DNA of 64,000 nt from Massariosphaeria phaeospora. Taxonomy: Eukaryota > Ascomycota > Dothideomycetes > Pleosporales. This document shows positions 52,688-63,872 of the stretch, one piece after another; position 1 is the stretch's first letter; every line of letters starts with the position of its first letter. The notes under the pieces were generated by a model. The model had not been told where the DNA came from and ran no database searches. It saw only the letters and a program-made list of their open reading frames with translations. Where the stretch lies: the NCBI GenBank assembly GCA_011032825.1, contig JAADJZ010000022.1:558001-622000 (forward strand), given 5' to 3'. A program made the translations under genes and the position numbers.

Positions 52688-54197
52688 ATGAGAATTACGC
52701 CAACGGGCCCCGCCCTGAACTATATCATTGTCGACAGCATTTTCATAGCGCTGACCTGCGTGGTTATCGCACTGAGGCTATGGGGCCGTCTCAGGCTACG
52801 CACGATCGGTCTTGACGATTGGCTGATGTTTCTTGGATTTGTACGTCTTCTTGCTAGTACTGCCATTCCGAGGATATCTGCTGATCATTCAAAGCTCATG
52901 TCGCAGTTCAGCAACGTCGCTGTCTTCGTGGCCATCAACCACGGCGGCGGCGCGCGCGCGTATCGCATTTCACACTGGGACGGCATGCAGGCGAGAAAGG
53001 TCAGCGAACATGCATACGTGGGCTGGAAGCGAAGTGTACATGCTAACTTTCTGAGCAGTTTTACCTCTTTGGCTCCATCAATTACACTATCAGCATCATC
53101 CCTATGAAAACCTCCATTTGCGTCCAGCTACTCCGACTTACAGCTCGCATCAAACCCGTCTATGCATACGTTCTATACGCCACTATGGGCGTGACGATTT
53201 GTGCTTCGGTTATTAGGGTTATTGTTTGGACAACAAGGTGCAAGCCTTTTGCTGCCGCGTGGAATCCGGCGCTGGGAACATGCGGCGATCCGAATATCGT
53301 GCTCCATGTGTCCTACTTCTTCAGTGCTATCTGTATTCTCACAGATTGGGTGAGTTTGAGTGGTCCGAATAGCAGACTAGTGCGAGGCTAACTCGTGCGC
53401 AGTACGTTTTTTCTGTCCGGCTCCGGCTCACATGTTTCCTTGCCTCCCTTTCGTAGTACTTGGACATGAGCTGACCGTGCCGGCAGTGTGTGTTCAATCC
53501 TTCCTATCTTTCTCCTCTGGAACGTTCAGATGTCGCTGAAGAAGAAACTGCAAGTCGGCTTCGTCCTCTCTCTAGGTTTCCTGTAAGTATTCCCTCCGTA
53601 CCAAAAACCACCCATCCAGCCGCAACCCCCATTCCACACTACTATCACACTCAAACACAACCTCCGTCTGACCTTCCCAGCGCCTCCATCGCAACCTGCG
53701 TCCGCTTCAAATACCTCACCGCCTACGTCGACCCAAAAGAATACCTCTACGGCCTGCCCGACATGGGCATCTGGTCCGGCCTCGAAACCACCCTCGGCAT
53801 GATCGCCGGATCCCTCCCCGCCCTCCGCCCACTCTGGCGCTCCCTCACCGATCGATCCAGCTCGTCCACCAACAAAGCCACGGGCCGCCGCACCGGCGGC
53901 CTCACGCACCGCCTGCAAATGCTGAAGAGCTCCTCTCGCCGGCACCCGCTGGGCGACGGCGACGGCCCCGACAACGACGTCACCTACATGGGCCATGTGA
54001 TCCAGGTGTCCGGCGGCAAGGACCTGGAGCGCGGAACTGGACATGGGCATGGGCATGCGCGCGCGCAGGGCGATTCGGCGAGCCAGACGCATATTTTGGG
54101 CGAGGAGAGGGGCGATATTTTGATGGAGACGCAGATCGAGGTTAAGAGTGAGCGGGACAATTCGAGTCAGGAGTTTGATCGGAAGGCTAGCACTTAA
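52688..54197 (+). CDS. Fungal rhodopsin-like (Pth11-type) integral membrane protein, one splice unresolved
   Basis: Exons 52688-52840, 52907-52999 and 53059-53349 join in phase; later coding resumes at about 53487-53582 and 53681-54197. The hallmark GLDDWLMFLGF follows the first membrane segment. Segments after it include INYTISIIPMKTSICVQLLR, VLYATMGVTICASVI and HVSYFFSAICILTDW, then ILPIFLLWNVQMSLKKKLQV, LSLGFLASIATCVRF and LETTLGMIAGSLPALRPL, as in the fungal seven-helix family of Pth11-like receptors. The C-tail is His/Gly/Asp-rich. From the Trp codon ending at 53349 no GT-AG intron reaches the next exon in the right frame; one extra base near 53487 would explain it. It may therefore be a damaged gene. 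Ligand unknown. Confidence 0.75.
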
Positions 54198-54391
54198 TGT
54201 GGATATGCGCGCGGTGGAATTTGGTTACAGTTTGGGAGGTCTTTTGTTCGGGGTTCTGTGCTGCTGGCGCAGTTCGGATGCCTCAGAGGCCCAGCATGTG
54301 TTGGCCGAATACCCGTTTCGCATTGCAACGTCTCTTCTAGGACGCGGTTCGTGGTTGGGTGGGTGGGCGGAATCAGTCTTTTTCGGGTGCC

Positions 54392-54509
54392 CACATTGCA
54401 TACCTGCATCGTATACCTACATTGGATACCTACATCGCATACCTACATCGCATACCTACATTGCATACCTACATTGCCCCTACGCATACATACATACATA
54501 CATACATAC
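54392..54509 (+). repeat. Minisatellite of 13-nt units plus (cata)n
   Basis: Six or seven units of acat(t/c)gcatacct run from 54392 to about 54480, followed by six catac/cata units to 54509. It is non-coding. Confidence 0.75.
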
Positions 54510-54703
54510 CTCACCAGCTAAATAAAGCTTCCACGGCGTTGATAGCGAATCGACAAACCCGCTCATTTGGAAATAAAATCGATTCATTCTACAGTAAACA
54601 ACGTAAAGTACTCGAGGGAAAAAAACAGAAAAAGAAAAAGAAAACACAGTACGGTAATTTGAAAGACTTGTTACGAGCACGCAGCTCAGCTCAGCGCGAA
54701 ACA

Positions 54704-54705
<2 letters not shown>

Positions 54706-54734
<29 letters not shown>
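54706..54734 (+). repeat. (GA)n microsatellite
   Basis: About 14 uninterrupted ga dinucleotides, non-coding. Confidence 0.85.
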
Positions 54735-54738
<4 letters not shown>

Positions 54739-55731
54739 ACAAAGCGGGACTACGACGGACGACGGACGGTGGGGCTTGCGAGCGATGGACTTGCAGGACG
54801 TGTAGGAAGGGGTTGAAATAGGTCTTTTCTCGCTGCTGAGTTAACTGTTGAAGCAGCAAGAGAATTGATGAGTTTCGTATCCTTGCACGGCCTGTCGGGT
54901 TTCCCCACAGAGAATGAGGGATGGGATGGGATGGGGTTGAGAGGGGTTTTGTTGGCTCTGCTGGCTTGCGACGATGCAACGATGCGGGGGTGGTGAAGCG
55001 GTGGGTAGATGTGGGTGTACATCTTTTCAGAGCGCTACCTACCCCTCTCCTCGAGCAGAATCCCTCGTCGACTAAACCAGACTTGCCATATTCCTCTTAG
55101 GCGGTGTATAACTTCTTGGCAGTATGCGAGGGGCTTTGTTTTGTCTTGTGGCAAATTCCTGGTGTAGCCTGCCTGCCTGATAGGACACTGAGTAGAAATC
55201 AGATCGGTCCGACTGGTCATCGGCGTGCGGCAAAACGAGCTATGCCAGGGGTGGACGCGATGCCGCGCGTAGCAGCCCTCGATGTTCGGAGGGCTTGGTG
55301 TGCTGATCTAGGCTGGTGTTGCATTTGTGTACTCGTAGTTGGTGGCCAGGGGCATTGCTTGCTTGTGTGAGTGACGGCCCAGTACGCATGCTGAGCCGGA
55401 TGGTTGAGAACGAGAGCTTGGTGCGCGGGGAGATATGTTGGTCCGACGGGCGCAGAGAGCGTTGGGTTGGGAAAGCTGGAAACTGATAATCGAAAATCGA
55501 AAACTGAGAGTAGCCGTTCGAACGGTATCGAAGAAAAGGGCGTAAAACGAGATGGTGGTGCCTGTTGTACTTGAAACGGAATCCGTAGCGAAGACCATTG
55601 GAGATTGCTGAGGAGATAGAGAAATAGGCTTTTTTCTGCGCGACATACATGCCCTGTTGAGCATGTGTTGACTTGTACTTTGCCTCCCAGCTCTTGCAGC
55701 GCGTGAGCCTAATCGCCTATCCATTTCTACG

Positions 55732-57760
55732 TCACGATGTACGTCTCTGCCGATCCCATGTCCACCCCACTGCATATGGGTCCTGAGGATCATGAGGTAG
55801 ATTCCACCCTTCCGTTGGTAGAATGGGAGGAGCGGGTTTGTCGGTGTCTTGGATGAGAGCCCATAGCTCTTCTAGGGACGGTCGTTCGTGTTTCCTATAG
55901 CGTAGACACTGTCTGACTGCATCTTTCAAATGATCGCTATAATGCCGCGCTGCCCGGAAAACGGTGCCGTCCAACAACTCTTCCGCATCAAAGTGTCGCC
56001 GTGCTACTGGCGTCTCGTCGTCGAGTAACGGGCCGTGATCCCCTTCGTGGCCAACGATGAGAGACCACATGATGGATCCGATTGACCATACGTCAGTTTT
56101 GGCGTCGATGGTGGTGGCCGAGTTAGGTTGCGTTTCCTGCACGCTTGTTAGGGTATTTTCATTGTGGCATTGATAAGACATACTGGAGCGTATCTAGTGG
56201 TCACAACACCTGGTCCCCATTTGTACTCTCCCGGGTTCTCCAAGGCGTGACCAGGGGTGGAAGGATCATTGAGATTATAAAACGCTCTACCGAAATCGGC
56301 AAGTTTAAAAGTCGGGCCCTAGATCTCGTTAGTTATTGCTTGGTATTGGATTTTGTAATACTCACTCCATCCTCCTCATCGATATCCAGGAAGACATTCG
56401 CCATATGTAAATCGTTATGCACAATTGGCTGATTGACCTGTTGGAGGGAAAGACAGCCATTCACCAAATCGGTGAAAATATCCCATAGCTGCTTCTCTTC
56501 GAGCGTTACTTCATCCCATCGTCGTAGTCTATGTATATCAAGGATATCTCCAGCAGCAGTCCAAAGAGTGCCCAAAGGGCAGTACTCCAGATACAACCTG
56601 AACTTTCGGCGGGTCATCATCAATCTGTATCCTCTGCTACTTATGAGATTGCTTTTTTGCACACGCGTAAGCCCACGGTCAATCTTTCGGTGGATTTTTA
56701 TTTCTCGTGGTAGCTTGCCTCGCCAGTTCTTCGGATGCTCCCATTCAATGTCGCGAGGCGCGCATTCTTTGACTACCATTCTCTGATATGTGTTAGTCTT
56801 ACAGTCAATCGATTGATCGGAGGTAACGGATTCTTACGTCTAGTATGGTGTATTGTGCGTCCACCTGGACCCAGAGCCCGGCACTTCCGTACGAACCGTA
56901 TCCCAAGAAACGCGCCCCATGCCATCTGCTTTCATCCACTATCGGCCATGCTTCCGGCCGTGTGCGTAACCACTGTCGCTTAGCCTCCCTCCGATTTTGA
57001 TACCAATCCCGCAATGCCTGGTCGTAACCTGGAGGAGGGTGAAAGTTATTTGGATTTGGCTGGGCATGTTGCCGGTAGTGCCATGTAGATACATCAACGG
57101 CATTGCTGTTCGGATCCGGGTCCCAAGGAAGACTGGGCCAGAAGGAATATGGGTATTTGTCTGGTTCCTGGAGTTCGTGCTCTAGCCGCTCTTGGTGTGC
57201 CGTCTCTTGATTAAGTTGTTGGCGAAGTTGTCTAATCACTTGTGCATGATCTTCTCCTACTCCCTCTCTTACTCCCTCTCCTACTTCCTCTCCCACTCCC
57301 TCTCCTACTCCCTCTCCTACTCCCACCCCTTCTTCCTCTTCCTCTTCCTCTTCGGCTTCGTCTTCTGATTCCTCTTCGGAAGTTGTTTCATCCCCACACG
57401 GACGGCCCACTCTCTGTCTCCCAGACTTGAATCTTGTTTTTGCGTCTTCCACATCACCCTCGTCATAAGCGAGCCCGTTGTCAACAAGGCCCTTATATTT
57501 ATCCCAATTGGGTATTTGGTCAGCCCCTTCCTCCACAGCTCGATGGAAGATTGCTCGTAGCTTGAAATGATGGTGCCATGCAAAATCTTGGGCCCGCTTT
57601 TCCTGTTCTACTACATGTTAGTGCTACTTTCCAGGGCCAGTGGGGCGGCCGTTAGAACGGTGTACGTACCCGCTGTCCACCCCAGATCTTGCGTCTCAAG
57701 ATGCTTCCGTACTGCGTAGTTGAAGAAGGCACGTGCGATCTTGTAAGGCGGTCCTTTCAT
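55732..57760 (-). CDS. Eukaryotic protein kinase with acidic repeat N-terminus (kinase 1)
   Basis: Five minus-strand exons (57670-57760, 56838-57610, 56366-56782, 56184-56318, 55732-56136) join in phase to 606 residues. The N-terminal third has an acidic run (EEESEDEAEEEEEEEE) and a Val-Gly-Glu-Gly repeat. The kinase domain follows: glycine loop LGYGSYGSAGLW (about 266-277), catalytic Lys in MVVKE (293), HNDLHMANVF (HNDL in place of HRDL, 410-413), DFG (435-437), YAPE split by the last intron, and DVWSIGSIMWSL. All catalytic residues are kept (Lys, loop Asp and Asn, DFG Asp), so activity is likely; the HN variant suggests a non-RD kinase. No close family is recognised. It lies tail-on to a broken hydrolase and kinase 2, which shares the layout. 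Confidence 0.88.
57249..57330 (-). repeat. Coding minisatellite inside kinase 1
   Basis: Six to seven units of the 12-nt repeat ctactccctctc (plus strand) encode the Val-Gly-Glu-Gly repeat, followed by a run of cttcct units encoding the Glu run. It is likely to vary in length between strains. Confidence 0.75.
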
Positions 57761-58432
57761 CGTAACTGAGTTATCGTCGTGTCCGCTGTGGTCCCAACTT
57801 CGCGCGTTACATGAGGTACGAAAGTGAGACTTTCTTGGGTTTGTTATACATTTGGTCGTCGTGAAAGACAAAGAATGGACGCAAACAGCAAGCGTTCTTG
57901 AACGTTCGCCTATTGTGCTGTGCAGTCTTTGTGTGCTCGGTCAACTACCTACCCGGGGATGACACAGTTAAAAACTCTTAGTAAATTATGTACGGGGCCA
58001 GAAGTGACTGTGGATATTAAATCTTGATCATAGTATTGTGGTGGTGAGCTCAAAAATTCCGCGAAAGAGTGGCATAGGCAGCCGCAGTGCGCCCGGCCGA
58101 CCAAACGAGACACCATGTCGAACGCGAGTATGCATCGTGAATACAGGAATGCTGGGGAAAAGGTCTCCAGTAGTAGGTTGTTGTGGTGGAGAGTGGAGAG
58201 GGGTTGCAGGCGGAGGTGGATGAGACGAGACGGTTACGCGCTAACCTTGACGCGTCGCGTACTTATGTAAGCCCAATCCCACTTACTCTATTTGGTCTAG
58301 TTAGGAATGAAACTTGTCAGAGGAACCTCCAGGTCGACATCGCACCCCTTTCCTCCTACTACAATCTGCCTCCACCTCCATCACACTTGTGTCTCTGTAC
58401 TCGCATCGGCAGAACATATGCTTATGATCCCG
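57761..58432. other. Intergenic, no supported gene
   Basis: Upstream region of kinase 1; only short plus-strand frames without motifs. Confidence 0.45.
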
Positions 58433-59334
58433 TCATTTCACGCTCTCGTGTCCCCTCAGATCCCCCCCTTTCTCCATCAAGCCAATTTTGTCCTCATCCT
58501 GCACGAGTTTTTGGTTCAGGGTAGCTTCTGTCTCGTCATTGGCGTCTATGGCGGCACACTTCAGGATGAATGCACCAATCCTCCGCTCGGCCTCCAGCGA
58601 GTTCCTCGTTAAAGCGTGGTCATCTCCTTCAAACAGCTTCAGCTCCCGATCGCCCGTGCTGCCATACTGTGCGAACAACCTCTCAGAGCAACTATAGCTC
58701 AGCGTTCGATCGCCAGTCCCGTGTAACAGAAGCAGTGGTCTTGGTGCCAATGACTTAACACCCTCCGTCTCCGCTGTCTGGCTCGCTACCGTCGCGCAGC
58801 CGATCACCCTCTTGTCACTGCCTCCCACAGTAAACACTGGGGCTCCGCCAAAGGACCAGCCGACGAGCACAAAATTGCTAATATGGTATTGCCGCTCCAG
58901 CTCGTTCATCGCGCCAAACACGTCTCGTACACAAAGCTTGTTCCGGGCCGGATACCGGTAATCGAGACGCAAAGTTGTAACGGGCTTTTCCAGTGATGCC
59001 AGCTTATCCGCCAGAGAAACGTACATCGATGAAGGTCCGACGACACCGCCCCTGCTCCAGACAGAAGGATTGCGCCTGTCGTAATCGAGTTTGAGCCCGT
59101 CGTCATCGGAAGGTGCAGGAACCCAGCAACCGCTCCGTCTGCGCCATCATCGATTTTTATGGAGATGGGCTTGACGGTACAAGACGTTGCGGCTCGGGGG
59201 GCATGGGCGAGGCCGACATAATCGTCAATTTTGGCAGGCTTCGAGGCAGCCATTGAGCCCGATGCGGAGATCGATGATGTAGGTGGTGACATTTTTGATG
59301 CAGTACTTCTGAGAATGTTTGCGATTCTGTGCAT
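58433..59334 (-). pseudogene. Alpha/beta hydrolase, single-base frameshift
   Basis: An N-terminal part from ATG 59334 (Ser-rich leader, then VAGFLHLP and TTGAILLSGAG) and a C-terminal part (58433-59026, starting MYVSLADKL) are in different frames. The C-terminal part shows the nucleophile elbow FVLVGWSFGGAP, PLLLLHGTGD with the acid Asp, and DDHALTRN with the catalytic His, a full Ser-Asp-His triad. Adding one base to the C4 run at 59049-59052 would restore a continuous SGAGGGVVG-like glycine-rich loop. No intron fits the gap. Either a real frameshift or a sequencing error in a homopolymer. The family resembles dienelactone hydrolase/KAT8-type hydrolases. Confidence 0.75.
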
Positions 59335-59580
59335 TGATGAGTCGATGGCCTTGGAAGGATCAAAGATTAATCTTCGCCACCCCGTACTATGTCGGTGCTT
59401 TTGTGTCAGTATGATGTCAGAATATGTCAACCGTAGTTGGCCACTTTCCCTCTTTGGCGAGGGAGTGGAAACAGCGAGACGACACGACAGATGCGCTGAA
59501 ATGTGGTATACCAGCAAAAGTCGACAATTAACGTGTCGTTGTGTTCTATTCTTCGTTCCACCTTACCATTTCAACCACCA

Positions 59581-61564
59581 CTATCTATTTCTTCTGTTTC
59601 GCGGCGGGCGGAACTTGCTTCCTACTCTAAATGCGGCAACCTTCACTGGTCTCGCAACCTTCAGATCACTATCTATATGCCTTGGTGGATTCTCGGTAGC
59701 AGCTGCTATCTCCTCTTTCAGCCCCTCTAGCGTCGCACGTTTGGTTTGATCGAACTCTAGGCAACTCCTTACCAAATCCAAGAGCTTGGGACTATACGAG
59801 GTGGGTGCTTCGAACGGAGGTTTACCGGAGAAAATACGCGTGTGTAGGTCGTCGCTACTGTACTTAACGCCTTCTTTGGTATATATTAGGTCGCCCATGG
59901 CCTCAGACGTCAATTTGTCGGCGCACAGAGGGTGGGAGTCAGAGGAACAGTCGATCCGGGGTCCAGAACGAGACCAGGAATGGATTATCAATCTCCACAT
60001 GAGAGCGCCAATCATATAAACGTCGGAGCTAGCGTTGATGGTTTGGCCACTCCTATCAGAGATTTCGTGGTAGTTGTGAAACCACTCCTGCACGGCTCAG
60101 TATTCGGTCGAAAATGCTGAATGTTGTTTCATAGGTGATCTTGACTTACCGGCAGAAGGATGTTATCCTCGTTCGGCCCGGCTTCGCGGCAGTACTGACC
60201 CGGGTTGTCCTTGAATACGTCGCCCTCCCGCTGTAGCTCGAAGAACGCAAGGTCGAAGTCTGATGTCGTCAGTATCACATATGTCTGCATGGAGCAACTG
60301 CGTACATTGTTTTGTTGGACCGTGCCGGACTCGCCTGGACCGCCCACTACTTGACCATCTTCAGGCGGAATACAAAAGATGTTTTCAAGGTGTACATCTC
60401 GATGGACGATCGGCCTCCAAGAATCGCCGTCTGGTGTTGTCAAATCGGCACCGTCCCGCAAGAACGTGACAGCCTCGACCAGTTTTAGGAACAAGTACCA
60501 GAAGAATTGCTCGGGGATTGTATCAGGAAGAGGCTTCCTTCGTCTACTTCTTCCCCCGCCTGGATCCTTTCGAGTCGATCTACATGATCGTCATATCTTT
60601 TGTGCCACGGCTTGAGATAAGTCGATAATAACTGGTTCAGATCGCCGTATTCGCAGAACTGGCTATACAGTCTATACGTCCATTGGCTCATGTTCATTCG
60701 GTGTCCTCTATATTTGATGATGTTCGGATGGCCGCCCTGGAGACTAATACGTTCCTGCATCGCGATATCTAAGATCAGTCTGTCACGCCAATGCAGCGGG
60801 CTAGTGAAGGTAGTGTGTTTTGTTTTGACTTCTTTCACGGCCATCCTCTGTTATTAGTCTGTCAGTAAGTTATCTTTCTAAGATTTACAACCATGTTCCA
60901 TGCCCTACTCACATCAACAATGATATTGTTTTCATTCGTTTCAATCCACAGACCGACCTTGCCAAAACCGCCTTCGCCGAGGAAATGTACGCCATGCCAT
61001 CGCCGGGCATCTACATCTGGCATTTCATGGCATCCCTCGACCCACAGCTTGTGACCCGTTTTGTGACCCGTTTCGTCAGGACTGAAAGTGGGAAATTTCG
61101 AAGTCCAGTCCATTTCTTCCGGCCAGAATGGAAAACTCGTACTGTTTACTGGCCTGGTAGCCGGCACCACAGATGCAGATGCAGGTGCAGGAGCTGATAC
61201 TGGCATTTGAGGCGCAACAAACGGACCCGGGTCAGTTCTCGCTTTTGGAGCAGTCGGGATCGTGGACCTGTCTATCGCTGGAAGGTCCCGAGATTTTGTT
61301 TGTTGGCGTTGTTCACAATCGTCCCGGACAGCTCGGTCACAATGGTCCCACATCCATCGGAGCGTGGTGTCAAGTTCAGCTATGCGCATGACTTCCATCA
61401 GCCATGTTCTCTTCATTCGACTACTGGAAAATGAACTAAACTGCACCTCTGGACCAGTGATTGAACCTCGCTTTCAGTCGCGCCCGATACACGGCCTGGT
61501 AGTAACCCCACGCCGTCTTGAAGGGCGCCTGACCGTCAGGTTTACGTTTTCGCGTTGTCGCCAT
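59581..61564 (-). CDS. Eukaryotic protein kinase (kinase 2), possible frameshift
   Basis: Minus-strand exons 61447-61564, 60913-61379, 60150-60847 and 59581-60087. The N-terminal 170 residues are Pro/Ser/Ala-rich after a basic start (MATTRKRKPDG). The kinase domain follows: LGEGGFGKVGLW (about 173-184), AVKE with catalytic Lys (200), GGHPNIIKYRG, IVHRDVHLENIF (HRD loop) and SDFDLA, where DFG has become DFD. A large insert carries an acidic/Gly-rich loop. Near 60543 the reading frame changes. Either a 65-nt intron (60544-60608, weak GTGGCA donor, giving 574 residues) or a one-base loss explains it. The bypassed sequence itself looks coding, which favours the frameshift. The APE region is replaced by EWFHNYHE. 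Same overall layout as kinase 1, so the two are probably old paralogues. Confidence 0.75.
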
Positions 61565-61992
61565 GTTGTGTTTAGTCCTGGAGCTTTTGGGGCTATCCTT
61601 CAATTTTATCGGGCTACTCTCACGATTGTGGACTGTGCTGCTTGGTTTGCAAAATCACGAGGCGCACAAAGTTTGGCTGCAAACACGGACAAAACGATGG
61701 GATAGTGGCGTTTGCCCGTCAGAAAAGAGTGCGCACACGAGAAGGTGAAAGGAGAAGAGTAGTTGTAAGCGCTCGATTCGCTCTACAGGAAGCATACAGG
61801 ATATGGTATGTTGGCTCTATGATGCAGAGCAATCACGCCGGTGTAGTAAATCTTCGAGTCAAATCTGAGCTAACAGCAATAGGGAACACCTGGACTCCGA
61901 GTGTAGTGTCTTGAGACTTCAATGCCAACCTTATCATCATTACCACGAACAAATAAAGGAGACGAAAAGGGCCAAAGCCGTCGATGGCTCTC
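61565..61992. other. Intergenic, no supported gene
   Basis: Sits between the start of kinase 2 and the 3' end of the secreted-protein gene. No motif is seen. Confidence 0.45.
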
Positions 61993-63872
61993 TTAAGCCG
62001 GTGAATAATCGTTGAAACCAACCCAACATTTGACAGCGGGGCTGCTCTTATGAGTAGCTGTCTGGACGATAGCATTATTATGCACCAAATTCCAGGCCAA
62101 GCATGGTTGCAACGCGCCGAAGCAGTCATCCGCACTATGATATCCAGACTGCAAACACGCCATCAGTATCAGATCCCCATGGAAAAGGCACACTTACATC
62201 GTGTTGTACCGAAAAGTCGACCAACGACCCGCATGACTTGTCCCACTTCGTCTCGCCTCCGACTTCAGGGGCCGTGTACGTCGTCTCCCAGCCCTGGCGA
62301 GAGAACTGGTGGATACACTGCAGAATAGTCTTCTTGTCCAGTAGCGCCCCGCTCTTTCCCTTGTCGCCTTTGTCGGAGAACTTCGACCAGACATAGCACT
62401 CAGAGGGTGAATCGGGTGCACGCTCGCCCGGCGGAACACGGGGACGCTGAGGTGCCAGCCAAAACTTGTTCTCACCATCCCAATATTCGCCACCCCATTT
62501 CCAGCTAATGTCCAAAGTGTGAGCGTACATACGGACGTTGTTGGGAGACAAGTGCTAGCTTACCCGTATTGGTTCTTGTTGTTCTCTTTGGACGCGTCAT
62601 AATCGCAATTCTTGCTCGGCAAAAGCATCTTCTCGAGACAGTCATCCACGGTGATCTTAGTCCCGCTAGCGTAGTCAATACCGAGGATCATGTCGTTCCA
62701 CTGGCCTTCGAAGAAGTGCTGTTTGTACACCCCTTCGGACGGATTATCAATGCCCTGGAATCTTTCCCTGCAGAAAGTTCCGATCGCATCATCAAGGGCC
62801 TTTTGGTCCACAAACCTCCAATTATCGATGCTCTTCATCCGCTCTTCGTCTAATTTATAACAGGTCAGCTTCTCAGGATTCTCAGGAAAACCGGGCCCTT
62901 TGAGGATGTCTTGCACTGTGTTGATGGCGTTGTGCCAGCCTTCCGGATCGAAGAGCCAAGTGAGTGGTTCGGGCGGTTCTGTGTTATCGCAGGGACAGTT
63001 CCTATACCTGTTCCCATTTTCCTGGGCACCCGAACACAACCCTGTCGATTTATCCATACCACCACACTGGTTACAGAACAGTAACTTGTTGTTGTCTTCC
63101 TCCGGCGGCTTCGTGCACTCTTGTTGCGTGCAGGGACACGGCGTGAGGAACGCAGCGCAAACCCCTGTGCTTTGACCTTTACACAGTTCGACTGTGCAGG
63201 GAATTTTCTCCTTTGCCGGGCATGAGAGGCGCATTTGACCACGACGGCCGGTTGCAAAGTTCTCGTAGGACTTGGGATGGTTCCAGGCCCGGTCGATGGC
63301 AACGCCCAGCACCGCCATCGTCAACCACGGGATTTCGACCGCAGCCAGATCAGAGATGTGCATCGAGAACAAGTTTGCCGCATCGCCGAGCAGCCTGTAG
63401 AAGGCCTCTTGTTGCGTTTTGTCCTCGTAGCCGGGGAGGTTCTCCATCGTGGCGGGGATGCCAGGGACAGGGGATTCACGGTATAATTGAACGAGGGACT
63501 GGACAAAGTCTAGATGCCCTCATAGTCAGCCAACTGTTTTCGATATTGTACTCCGCAGCGTGGGGAAAGCTTCACGCATTGGACCCAAACCGTACATCGG
63601 TGCGTGATAAGTGCCTTGGCTGTGTCCACGAGACACGTCTCAACTGCCTCCTCGCGCTTCGAAATATCAAGGCCGCGCGCGGCTTTCACGGGACACGCCT
63701 CGCCATCTTTGAACCACTCGATGACAGTATTTGACAGGTCTTGGTCCAGCTGAATGCGGATCTTCTCGTTGTCAGCGCGGAAGACAGGCGTGAACTGGGC
63801 CGACACTGAAGGATCGAAAGAGATAAGAGTAGGAATAAGAATTCCAATGAAGTGACTTGCGAACACACGCAT
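61993..63872 (-). CDS. Secreted cysteine-rich protein, unrecognised
   Basis: Four minus-strand exons (63596-63872, 62564-63509, 62198-62504, 61993-62148) join in phase to 561 residues. A signal peptide, MRVFASHFIGILIPTLISF, is likely cleaved near SVSAQ. The mature protein has a helical region (LLGDAANLFSMHISDLAAVE), then a cysteine-rich middle with CPCTQQEC, CNQCGG and NCPCDN, and a Trp/Cys-containing C-terminus (DDCFGALQPCLAW). There is no membrane anchor, so it is secreted or cell-wall associated. I do not recognise a named domain or any catalytic motif. The first intron (63510-63595) was chosen over the longer first-exon frame because it alone keeps the frame open. Confidence 0.8.

Larger units (their letters stand above)
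54198..55731. other. Intergenic with simple repeats
   Basis: Contains the minisatellite at 54392-54509 and a GA microsatellite at 54706-54734. Frames are short and without motifs; no gene is supported. Confidence 0.45.

Noticed and set aside
53526..54092. A 188-codon minus-strand gene
   Set aside because: Antisense shadow of the His/Gly/Arg-rich tail exon of the rhodopsin-like gene.
54392..54509. CRISPR-like array
   Set aside because: Units are 13 nt without spacers, in a eukaryotic genome; it is a minisatellite.
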